A DNA stretch of 37,276 nucleotides from Faecalibacterium sp. CAG:74. GTDB lineage: Bacteria > Bacillota > Clostridia > Christensenellales > Aristaeellaceae. The stretch is taken from positions 418-37,693 of the forward strand of contig FR899831.1 in assembly GCA_000437595.1 (NCBI GenBank), read 5' to 3'. Below the pieces are notes generated by a model. That model saw only the letters and a program-made list of their open reading frames with translations. It was not told where the DNA came from and ran no database searches. The translations under genes were made by a program, and so were the position numbers. Below are positions 30,851 through 37,276 of the stretch, piece after piece. How positions within the stretch are numbered: the first letter of the stretch is position 1; every line of letters starts with the position of its first letter.

Positions 30851-32335
30851 TTATGCCCAGGGATTCTCCGTGGGATAGGGCAGAGACTTCGGCTGATTCC
30901 AAGCGATGTCCTGCACGCCGAGGTACTTGAAGACCTCGAAGAGCTGCTTCGCGCAGTGGTCGAACGCCACAGCACCGTGATGCGGATAGCGCTTCTGCAC
31001 CAGCACATGACGGTAGAAACGACCCATTTCGTTGATGGCGAACACGCCGATGCCGCCGAAAGAGCGGGTCGCGACGGGCAGCACTTCGCCCTCTGCGATG
31101 TAGGAGCGCACCACGCCGTCAGAATCGCACTGCAAGCGGTAGAACGTGATGGGGCTGGGCGCGATGTCGCCTTCCAGCGTGCCGCGGGTGAAGTCCGGAT
31201 CGCTGCCGGCGGGCTCCAGCAGGCGGTGCTGAATCAGCTGGTACTTGACCGCGCGGTTGTCGCACATCTTGCAGGACGGCGTGTTGCCGCAGTGGAAGCC
31301 CATGAAGGTGTCCGTCAGCTTGTAATCGAACTTGCCCTTGATGTCCTCGTCGTAGATGTACTGCGGGACGGAGTTGTTGATGTCCAGCAGGGTGACAGCG
31401 TCACCAGTCACGCACGCGCCGATGTATTCGCTCAGTGCGCCGTAGATATCCACTTCGCAGGCAACCGGGATGCCGCGGGAGGCCAGACGGGAGTTGACAT
31501 AGCAGGGTTCAAAGCCGAACTGGGACGGGAACGCCGGCCAGCACTTGTCCGCAAAGACAACGTACTTGCGCGCGCCCTTGTGGGCCTCTGCCCAGTCCAG
31601 CAGCGTCAGCTCGAACTGCGCCATGCGCTCGCACAGCTCCGGATAATACTTGCCCTCGCCCATTTCCTTCGCCATGTCTTCGCAGACAGCGGGGATGCGG
31701 GCGTCGCCAGCATGTTCCTTGTAGGAGACGAGCAGATCCAGCTCGGAGTTCTCTTCGATTTCCACGCCCAGCTCATACAGACCCTTAATCGGGGCATTGC
31801 AGGCGAAGAAGTCCTGAGGACGCGGGCCGAAGGTGATGATCTTGAGGTTCTTCACGCCGATGATGGCGCGGGCAATCGGGATAAATTCCGCAATTTTGTC
31901 TGCCAGCTCATCCGCCGTGCCGATGGGATATTCCGGGATGTAGCCCTTCAGGTGGCGCATACCCAGATTGTAGGAGCAGTTCAGCATACCGCAGTAAGCG
32001 TCGCCGCGGCCGTTGATCATGTCGCCGTCGCCTTCCGCTGCCGCCACAAACATGCACGGACCGTCGAAATTCTTCGCAATCAGCGTTTCGGGGGTTTCCG
32101 GGCCAAAGTTGCCGAGGAACACGACCGCCGCGTTGCACTCGTTCGCCTTCAGTTCCTCAACCGCCTTGAGCATGTCCTTCTCGTTCTCCACCGTCGTCTT
32201 GATTTCGACGATGTCGAGCTTCTTCTGGCCGCACTTTTCCGCAATCGCGGCACGGCGCTTTTCACTCAGCGCAATCGGGAAACAGTCGCGGGAAACCGCA
32301 ACCAGACCCAGCTTCACAACGGGAATATTCTGCAT
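30851..32335 (-). CDS. L-fucose/L-arabinose isomerase-family protein
   Basis: Metal-dependent aldose-ketose isomerase of the FucI/AraA superfamily (COG2407 type). 494 residues. N-terminal half is Rossmann-like (VVFLGNFGPETPETLIAKNF, GRGDAYCGMLNCSYNLGMR); the central domain holds the likely metal and substrate residues in CEVDIYGALSEYIGA and MGFHCGNTPSCKMC; the C-terminal beta domain ends TRSFGGIGVFAINEMGRFYRHVLVQKRYPHHGAVAFDH. The sugar is unknown (L-fucose, D-arabinose, L-arabinose or a relative). Start: ATG at 32335, 8 bases after AGGAGG (32344-32349). Monocistronic, convergent with the GH94 gene, with a near-consensus promoter. Confidence 0.87.
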   Translation of the reverse strand: MQNIPVVKLGLVAVSRDCFPIALSEKRRAAIAEKCGQKKLDIVEIKTTVENEKDMLKAVEELKANECNAAVVFLGNFGPETPETLIAKNFDGPCMFVAAAEGDGDMINGRGDAYCGMLNCSYNLGMRHLKGYIPEYPIGTADELADKIAEFIPIARAIIGVKNLKIITFGPRPQDFFACNAPIKGLYELGVEIEENSELDLLVSYKEHAGDARIPAVCEDMAKEMGEGKYYPELCERMAQFELTLLDWAEAHKGARKYVVFADKCWPAFPSQFGFEPCYVNSRLASRGIPVACEVDIYGALSEYIGACVTGDAVTLLDINNSVPQYIYDEDIKGKFDYKLTDTFMGFHCGNTPSCKMCDNRAVKYQLIQHRLLEPAGSDPDFTRGTLEGDIAPSPITFYRLQCDSDGVVRSYIAEGEVLPVATRSFGGIGVFAINEMGRFYRHVLVQKRYPHHGAVAFDHCAKQLFEVFKYLGVQDIAWNQPKSLPYPTENPWA

Positions 32336-32383
32336 CAGAAAAGCCTCCTCTTAATGACTCTGATTCAGGGTGTACCTACTCGT

Positions 32384-32412
32384 AGTATACCGCGTTCGCC
32401 GTGATTCGTCAA
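32384..32412 (-). promoter_or_regulatory. Promoter of the sugar isomerase gene
   Basis: Minus strand: TTGACG (32407-32412), 17-base spacer, TATACT (32384-32389). Confidence 0.85.
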
Positions 32413-32462
32413 GAGATTGCAGGCGCAATTCTTGCAAGAAAACGTGCAGATTTTGCCCAATT

Positions 32463-32700
32463 CATACTATTTTCAATGAAAAAGCTCTGCTACCGTATTC
32501 CGGGGGCACATGTTGCAAGAATCGCGCCCGCAGGCGCGGAATCCTTTCTGCTGCGATAAAAGACCAGTAACATGGGTGTGCAATGCGAAGGGGTCAAGGG
32601 GGCGACCGCAGACTTCGTCTGTTTTCATTGCCCCCTTGTCGCGCCCGCAGGCGCGATTCCCCCCGCAACGAAAAAGACCAGCTGCAAAAGAACATCCATG
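32463..32700. repeat. Repeat modules between isomerase and flavin reductase genes
   Basis: A single arm like the 12451 palindrome (ATACTATTTTCAATGAAAA, from 32464) is followed by a GCGCCCGCAGGCGC hairpin, GGGTCAAGGGGGCGACC, the GCAGACTTCGTCTG module, a second GCGCCCGCAGGCGC hairpin and a GACCAGC arm. These are parts of the modular family without the ATAAACACGCG core. No gene is seen in the gap 32336-32753. Confidence 0.7.
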
Positions 32701-32715
32701 CCTGAAAAAGGGTAG

Positions 32716-32745
32716 AAAAATCCCCGTGCAGTTACCCGCACGGGG
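32716..32745 (-). terminator. Terminator of the flavin reductase gene
   Basis: CCCCGTGC (32722-32729) pairs with GCACGGGG (32738-32745); on the minus strand ATTTTT follows. Confidence 0.88.
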
Positions 32746-32753
32746 AAAGAGAA

Positions 32754-34520
32754 TTACTTGCCGAGCTTCGCCGCGATCACTTCCGCAGCCTTCTTGCCCC
32801 AGACAAGGCAGTTGCCGTGACCCATACCGCCGATAGAGTTGCGACCGCCGACGTTCGCCATGCCGACGATTTCGCCAGCCATGTAAACGCCTTCAATCAC
32901 CAGACCGTCGGAGTTCAGCACTTCGCAGTTCTTGGTCATCATCGGACCGCCGCAGGTAATCATGACGTAGGGAACGGTCTTGACCGCGTAGAACGGGCCG
33001 TTCGCCATGGCGACTTCCTGCTTGGTGCGGCCGAAGGGATCGTTGCCGTTGGCGCAGCCGTCGTTGTAAGCCGCGATGGTCGCCTTGAAGGCATCCACCG
33101 GCAGACCAACCTTTTCCGCCAGCTCTTCGATGGTGTCGGCCTTCCAAGCCAGACCCTTTTCAATCAGGGATTCCACATAGGGATCGAACTCTTCCTTCAC
33201 GCTGCCCCAAGCGCCGGTGGAGAACACCTTCGCGTCCGGAATCAGCATTTCGGAGGAGAAGACCGTGTAGACGATGTTGTGGGGAGCATTCGCCCACGTT
33301 TCGCTCTTCACATGGGAGTCCGCGCCGGTTTCGTCCGCCATACGCTCGCCGTTGGTGTTAATCCACAGCGCGCCGTTGGTGGCGTTGAAGTAGCCGAAGG
33401 AGCGGAAGTCATCGCTGGTCGGGATGCCGCCCGCATACGCGGTGCAGAAGTCCATGTTCGTCAGCGGCGCGCCCAGTTCTTCCAGCCAGGCATAGCCGTC
33501 GCCGGTCACGCACGCGGGAGAGGTGGACAGCACGTTTTCAAAGTTGTACTTGTTCAGCAGCTCTTCGTTGCCGGCATAGCCGCCCGTGCAGATCACCGTC
33601 GCGGGCGCCAGCAGGGTGGTTTCGGTGCCGTCCGCCAGACGAGCCTTCGCGCCGATAACCGCACCCTCGTCATTGGTCACAAGACCGGTGACGTAGGTGT
33701 TGAGCATCATGTAAGCGTTGGTGGAGAAATACTTTTCCAGTTCCGCGTACAGCGACACGACGAACGCACGAGCGCCGCCCTTGCCGGAATAGTTGCGCGC
33801 CACGTTCAGCGGCTGATACACGCCGAAGTAGGGGACGCGGTCGCCGAAGTCGGTGCCCAGATCGTCCAGCCAGTCCACCGCTTCGCCGCTGATTTCAGCG
33901 AATTCGCGGGCAATTTCCTCGTTGAAGTTGCCAGCGCCGCCCAGACGCACGAAGTCCGCGAAGCACAGATCGGGGTCGTCCTCGATACCGGCTTCCTTCT
34001 GCATCCGCGTGCAGGTGCCCAGCAGCGTGCCGCCCGCAACGTTCGCAGAGCCGCCGTAGGTCGCAGCCTGATCGACAACCAGCACGTTCAGACCCAGCTC
34101 AGCCGCACGGGCAGCCGTCGCCAGACCTGCCATGCCCGCGCCGATGACCAGAATGTCCGGCTGCTCAAAGGGCATACCGGCTTCTTCCGCCGCATCGGGG
34201 TTCAGGGCGTTCTTCACCGCCTCGATGATGCCCTTGGAGGTAAAGGTCGCGCCGGAAACGATGTCCACGTCCGCAGACTGCGCTTCGACGATCGCCGCAG
34301 GAATCTTCTCAATCGCAGGATCGGAGATGCCCGCCGTCTCGGAATGCTCCAAGACCTTCACTTCGGTGATTTTGCCGCCGCTGACCGTCACAGAAACTTT
34401 AATCTGGCCGTTCAGACCAGCACCGGTGCCTTCATAGACGCCGTCCGCCGTCTCCGCCATCGCGGGGATGCAGCACAGCACCATGACCAGCGCAAGAAGC
34501 AGGGAAAGAAACTTACGCAT
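32754..34520 (-). CDS. Secreted FMN/FAD flavoprotein reductase (fumarate/urocanate reductase-like)
   Basis: 588 residues. Sec signal peptide (1-22, AMA-ETAD; no lipobox), then an FMN_bind domain (about 24-108) with the ApbE target motif SGAT (Thr92), then a FAD_binding_2 module starting DILVIGAGMAGLATAARAAELG. This architecture is that of extracytoplasmic reductases of fumarate, urocanate and other enoates, which take electrons via the covalent FMN. The FAD-proximal C-terminus keeps GEIVG and an Arg in GGRNSIGG (Arg560), but the segment where fumarate reductases have a His before T-x-GG reads ITCGG (521-525), and a GVHG-type motif is MANVGG. A different acceptor is therefore likely. Start: ATG at 34520 after AAAGGAGG. 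Strong promoter, own terminator. Confidence 0.92.
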   Translation of the reverse strand: MRKFLSLLLALVMVLCCIPAMAETADGVYEGTGAGLNGQIKVSVTVSGGKITEVKVLEHSETAGISDPAIEKIPAAIVEAQSADVDIVSGATFTSKGIIEAVKNALNPDAAEEAGMPFEQPDILVIGAGMAGLATAARAAELGLNVLVVDQAATYGGSANVAGGTLLGTCTRMQKEAGIEDDPDLCFADFVRLGGAGNFNEEIAREFAEISGEAVDWLDDLGTDFGDRVPYFGVYQPLNVARNYSGKGGARAFVVSLYAELEKYFSTNAYMMLNTYVTGLVTNDEGAVIGAKARLADGTETTLLAPATVICTGGYAGNEELLNKYNFENVLSTSPACVTGDGYAWLEELGAPLTNMDFCTAYAGGIPTSDDFRSFGYFNATNGALWINTNGERMADETGADSHVKSETWANAPHNIVYTVFSSEMLIPDAKVFSTGAWGSVKEEFDPYVESLIEKGLAWKADTIEELAEKVGLPVDAFKATIAAYNDGCANGNDPFGRTKQEVAMANGPFYAVKTVPYVMITCGGPMMTKNCEVLNSDGLVIEGVYMAGEIVGMANVGGRNSIGGMGHGNCLVWGKKAAEVIAAKLGK

Positions 34521-34606
34521 GATAGAAATCCTCCTTTTTTTCTGGTGGTGCGCTCATCAAATTTGCTTGTGCAGCTTGAAAAGCGTATCACAATATCCGT
34601 ATGAAA

Positions 34607-34635
34607 AGTATAACCTTCTGAATTGCGATTGTCAA
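34607..34635 (-). promoter_or_regulatory. Promoter of the flavin reductase gene
   Basis: Minus strand: consensus TTGACA (34630-34635), 17-base spacer, TATACT (34607-34612). Leader of about 80 bases. Confidence 0.88.
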
Positions 34636-34708
34636 GTAATTCACGAAAGTTTTCCCGCCATTTTCGCACTTTTTTTCGGCACGATTATTCCAAAACAGTC
34701 AATACAGC

Positions 34709-34748
34709 AAAAATGCCGCGAAAGCAGCATCTGTGTGCTTTCGTGGCA
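34709..34748 (-). terminator. Terminator of the aminopeptidase gene
   Basis: Minus strand: TGCCACGAAAGCA pairs with TGCTTTCGCGGCA and is followed by a run of T residues (A-run 34709-34713). Confidence 0.85.
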
Positions 34749-34783
34749 AAACGACTTTATAGGATTCACCAATTAGGCGGATT

Positions 34784-36052
34784 TTACCCCTTCCGCATGA
34801 CTGCCTCAATGTCCTCGACCGTGCGCGGAATCGCTGCCGAGAGGTTTTCGCAGCCGTCTTCCGTTACCAGCAGGTTGTCCTCCAAGCGGAAACCGATGCC
34901 CCATTCCTCGTGGTAGATGCCCACGTCGATGCAGAACACCATGCCCGGTTTGACCGTCAGCGGACGCTCGATAACATCATGCACGTCGTAGCCCACATGG
35001 TGTGCGCCGCCGTGCCACATATAGCGCCCGATGTTTTCCGGCTTGTCCAGCACGCCCGCGTCGCAGAGCAGCGCCGCGTTGTAGCGGCGAATCGTCGCAT
35101 CCACCTCCGCCATCGAGAAGCCCGGCTTGACAATGGAGAACATGTGGTTCGACGTTTGCAGCGCGCAGTTGAACAGCAGCTTCTGCTTGTCCGAGAAGCG
35201 CCCGTTGCACGGGAAACCGCGGCTGACGTCGGTCATCAGGCTGTCATGCTGCGCGCCGACGTCGTTGAGCACCATGTCGCCGTCGTGCGCCTGTCCGCGG
35301 TAGGAATAATAGTGGATGCAGAAGTTGTTCTTCCCCGCGCTGATGATGGACGGGAACGCGGGCCCCTGCGGGCCATGCTGGGTCAGCGCGTAGTCAAATT
35401 CCGCCTTGTACTGGTATTCGTACATCCCCGGACGGCTCGCCTTCATCATCGCCATGATGCCCTCGCCCGTCACCTTTTCCGCTTGGCGGATGGCGTCGAT
35501 TTCGCAGGGCTGCTTGATGAGCCGCAGACGGCGCAGGATGGCGTTCGCGTTCTCGACTTGCAGATAGGGGTAATTCGCCTGAATCTGCTTCAGCAGCCGA
35601 TGCGCCGGGCGGTCAATGTCCTGCGGCGACACGCGGAACAGGTCGAGATACACCTGCGCAATCTGCCCGCTGGTCAAAGAGTAGTGTCCGCCTGCCGCCA
35701 GCGCGTGGAAATCTGTCTGGAACTGGTTGACAAAGCGAACGTCGGAAATGCCGGACAGCGCCTCAACCTCGGCGGGCTTCAGGCGCGCACCCGTCCAGCG
35801 CTCTGCCATCAGGTCGGGCGGCAAAATGTAAATCTGTTCATGCACATTCCCGGACGGCTCTTTCACTGCCATCAGCACCAGCTCATGCTGGTCAAGCCCG
35901 GTCAGGTAGTAGAAATTGCGGTCGGTATAAAAAGGATAATATTCGTCATTGGTCTTGCGCACGTCTTCACCGGAGAACATGACCAGCAGCGACGCGGGCT
36001 TCATGGCTTCATAGAGCCGTTTGCGGTTTCCTGTGTGGAACGATGCGTTCAT
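34784..36052 (-). CDS. Xaa-Pro aminopeptidase (M24B)
   Basis: Dinuclear-metal peptidase removing an N-terminal residue before proline; cytoplasmic. 422 residues: an AMP_N-type N-terminal domain (about 1-170; SLLVMFSGEDVRKTNDEYYPFYTDRNFYYLTGLD) and a pita-bread catalytic domain. The five metal ligands are all visible: two Asp in LNDVGAQHDSLMTDVSRGFP, His in GGAHHVGYDVHD, and two Glu in the C-terminal stretch (VGIYHEEWGIGFRLEDNLLVTEDG). Start: ATG at 36052 after AAGGAGGG; the reading frame stays open upstream to 36157 but that part is promoter. Divergent from the membrane-protein gene. Confidence 0.94.
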   Translation of the reverse strand: MNASFHTGNRKRLYEAMKPASLLVMFSGEDVRKTNDEYYPFYTDRNFYYLTGLDQHELVLMAVKEPSGNVHEQIYILPPDLMAERWTGARLKPAEVEALSGISDVRFVNQFQTDFHALAAGGHYSLTSGQIAQVYLDLFRVSPQDIDRPAHRLLKQIQANYPYLQVENANAILRRLRLIKQPCEIDAIRQAEKVTGEGIMAMMKASRPGMYEYQYKAEFDYALTQHGPQGPAFPSIISAGKNNFCIHYYSYRGQAHDGDMVLNDVGAQHDSLMTDVSRGFPCNGRFSDKQKLLFNCALQTSNHMFSIVKPGFSMAEVDATIRRYNAALLCDAGVLDKPENIGRYMWHGGAHHVGYDVHDVIERPLTVKPGMVFCIDVGIYHEEWGIGFRLEDNLLVTEDGCENLSAAIPRTVEDIEAVMRKG

Positions 36053-36083
36053 CGAAATTCCCTCCTTGACTGAATTTTGCCTC

Positions 36084-36112
36084 ATCATACGCTTTCCCGC
36101 GCCAAAAGTCAA
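36084..36112 (-). promoter_or_regulatory. Promoter of the aminopeptidase gene
   Basis: Minus strand: TTGACT (36107-36112), 17-base spacer, TATGAT (36084-36089). Confidence 0.78.
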
Positions 36113-36141
36113 CGGCAGACGCTGTCGGAAAGAAAAAGCAA

Positions 36142-36170
36142 TTGCAATACCGGGCAAAAACCTGTATAAT
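36142..36170 (+). promoter_or_regulatory. Promoter of the membrane protein/pseudouridine synthase genes
   Basis: TTGCAA (36142-36147), 17-base spacer, TATAAT (36165-36170). Back-to-back with the aminopeptidase promoter 30 bases away. Confidence 0.75.
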
Positions 36171-36219
36171 AAACGATGAAAATGGGGGAACTGTTTCCCG
36201 CAAAGCCGAAAGGAGTCGA

Positions 36220-37140
36220 ATGACCCACATGACGATCAAAAAAACGATGCTGGAAAGCATTTCGCGGTTCAAATCAAGCAAAGGCGACCTGCTGCGCGCG
36301 CAGGGGATGACGATGGCGGTCTGGGCGGCGTGTTTGTGCCCGCTGCTGTTCCTGCTGTACGCGTCGCTGCGGGCGGCGTGTTTGTGCCCGCTGCTGTTCC
36401 TGCTGAACGCGTCGCTGCGGCCGCTGGCGCTGCTCTGCCCGCTGATGCTGATTTTTATTGCCCTGCCGATGCGCCAAAGCACGGCGGAAGCCATGCAGCT
36501 CTTCCTCTCCGGTGCGCCGATGGCGACGGTGGCGATGCTGCCGCTGAACGGCTACTGGAAGAAGGTTGCGCGTTCGCTGCGGATGACGGGACTGATGCTG
36601 CTGTGGCTGCTGCCGTTTGCGGCGCTGGTGGGGCTGATGCAGTATGAAAGAACAGAGCTGGATGTCGGGACGATTTGGGGGCATCTGAATGCGTTGGGCG
36701 GCGGTGCTTTCGATCAGGGCATCATCCGCTATGTCATTATCATGGTACTGATGCTGCTGTTCCCGCTGTTTGGATTGATGTTCCACAGCGGAACGCGCCA
36801 TGCCTACGCACTGGGTGACCGCAAGCTGGTGAAAGGACACCGCTGGCAAATCGTCGGCTTGTGGCTGAGCGGGCTGCTGTTTGTGCTGCCGATGGCGGTT
36901 TGCATCGTCGCGCTGATTGCGCAAGTGAGCGTGTCTGCCGTGCAGTTTACGATGCAATGGTTTGAGAACCTGATGGACATGCCGAGCTTCTCGATGCTGA
37001 TGCCCCCGAAGTGGCTGCTGGCGGTGACGGCGGTGTCCGCCGTGCTGATGCTGGTGACGAATCCCATGCGTTCGCTGCTGCCGGCGATTTTCCTGCGCGG
37101 CGTGAAGGACGAGAAGGAGCAGGAAGATGCTGCGGCTTGA
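36220..37140 (+). CDS. Polytopic membrane protein of unknown function
   Basis: 306 residues with about six hydrophobic segments and a short charged C-terminus (FLRGVKDEKEQEDAAA). I do not recognise the family; the layout of paired helices with intervening charged loops (GYWKKVARSLRMTG, HAYALGDRKLVKGHRWQ) resembles uncharacterised Bacillota integral membrane proteins of the DUF975 kind, but this is a weak impression. Residues 36-51 and 52-67 are a near-perfect 16-residue tandem duplication (CLCPLLFLL), lengthening the first hydrophobic region. Start: ATG at 36220 with AGGAG only 4 bases upstream; ATG at 36229 is 13 bases away and is the alternative. Overlaps the next gene by 14 bases. Confidence 0.75.
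   Translation: MTHMTIKKTMLESISRFKSSKGDLLRAQGMTMAVWAACLCPLLFLLYASLRAACLCPLLFLLNASLRPLALLCPLMLIFIALPMRQSTAEAMQLFLSGAPMATVAMLPLNGYWKKVARSLRMTGLMLLWLLPFAALVGLMQYERTELDVGTIWGHLNALGGGAFDQGIIRYVIIMVLMLLFPLFGLMFHSGTRHAYALGDRKLVKGHRWQIVGLWLSGLLFVLPMAVCIVALIAQVSVSAVQFTMQWFENLMDMPSFSMLMPPKWLLAVTAVSAVLMLVTNPMRSLLPAIFLRGVKDEKEQEDAAA
36325..36420 (+). repeat. 48-bp tandem duplication inside the membrane protein gene
   Basis: Units 36325-36372 and 36373-36420 differ at one base (TAC/AAC, Tyr/Asn). The near identity suggests a recent event. Confidence 0.97.
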
Positions 37141-37276
37141 CCGAATGCTGGTGACGCTGGGCAAGGGCAGCCGGTCGGAGATGCAGAAGGCAATTCGCGG
37201 CGGGCGCGTCCGCGTGAATGGTGACGTGCAGCGCGACCCGTCCGCGCAGGTGGCGGAGGATGCCGAAATCCTGCTG
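37127..37276 (+). CDS. RsuA-type pseudouridine synthase, N-terminal part (cut by window end)
   Basis: The first 50 codons are present, starting MLRLDRMLVTLGKGSRSEM and continuing through RGGRVRVNGDVQRDPSAQV, an S4 RNA-binding domain of the RsuA/RluB/RluF family; the RLDRML...SRSE spacing fits RsuA (16S rRNA position 516) best. The catalytic domain lies outside the window, so the exact member is not certain. Start: ATG at 37127 after AAGGAG (37114-37119), inside the end of the membrane-protein gene, which implies cotranscription. Confidence 0.82.
   Translation, partial: MLRLDRMLVTLGKGSRSEMQKAIRGGRVRVNGDVQRDPSAQVAEDAEILL

Overview
The window is about 37 kb of GC-rich bacterial chromosome with strong AGGAGG ribosome-binding sites, several near-consensus sigma-A promoters (TTGACA-like, 17-base spacer, TATAAT-like) and a gene set typical of Bacillota. 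A strictly or mostly anaerobic, probably gut-dwelling member of the Clostridia is likely: rubrerythrin, an FMN/FAD extracytoplasmic reductase system, a GH32 fructan hydrolase, a GH94 disaccharide phosphorylase, a FucI/AraA-type isomerase and a FtsK/SpoIIIE translocase are present. This placement is inference; there is no rRNA in the window, and I saw no tRNA, CRISPR array, transposase or phage gene.

Layout. 1-1198 (-): 3'-truncated GH32. 1378-2988 (+): pyrG. 3475-3891 (-): mscL with a zinc ribbon. 3991-4875 (+): EamA transporter. 4985-7744 (+): polar amino-acid ABC transporter (binding protein, permease, ATPase). 7961-9808 (-): recQ. 10198-10743 (-): rubrerythrin, divergent from 10994-14035 (+): NusG-II protein, apbE and a four-domain FMN-binding protein. 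14542-15810 (-): lysA. 16136-17893 (+): glnS. 18163-20731 (+): gltX and two ECF S components. 20992-22230 (+): secreted DUF3298-like protein. 22630-25830 (+): ftsK. 26245-27922 (+): Mbeg1-like lipase and UPF0340 protein. 28332-30725 (+): GH94 phosphorylase, convergent with 30851-32335 (-): sugar isomerase. 32754-34520 (-): secreted FMN/FAD reductase. 34784-36052 (-): Xaa-Pro aminopeptidase, divergent from 36220-37140 (+): membrane protein overlapping an RsuA-type pseudouridine synthase cut by the window end.

Two themes stand out. First, extracytoplasmic flavin chemistry: ApbE is the FMN transferase, the four-domain protein at 12530 and the FMN-FAD reductase at 32754 carry its target motif, and the NusG-II protein is the usual companion. 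Together they look like a route for moving electrons across the membrane to an external acceptor, although no Rnf or other electron-input complex lies in the window. Second, the gaps between genes are filled with a modular family of hairpin-rich repeats (at least nine copies sharing an ATAAACACGCG...AATCGCG core), plus a separate MITE-like palindrome family with ATACTATTTCCAGA ends. One pair of about 325-bp repeats brackets ftsK in inverted orientation, and repeat edges supply or touch stop codons (lysA, apbE). Two unrelated genes each carry a 48-bp in-frame tandem duplication.

Exported proteins here (binding protein, DUF3298-like protein, FAD reductase) have signal peptides without a lipobox; only ApbE is a clear lipoprotein.
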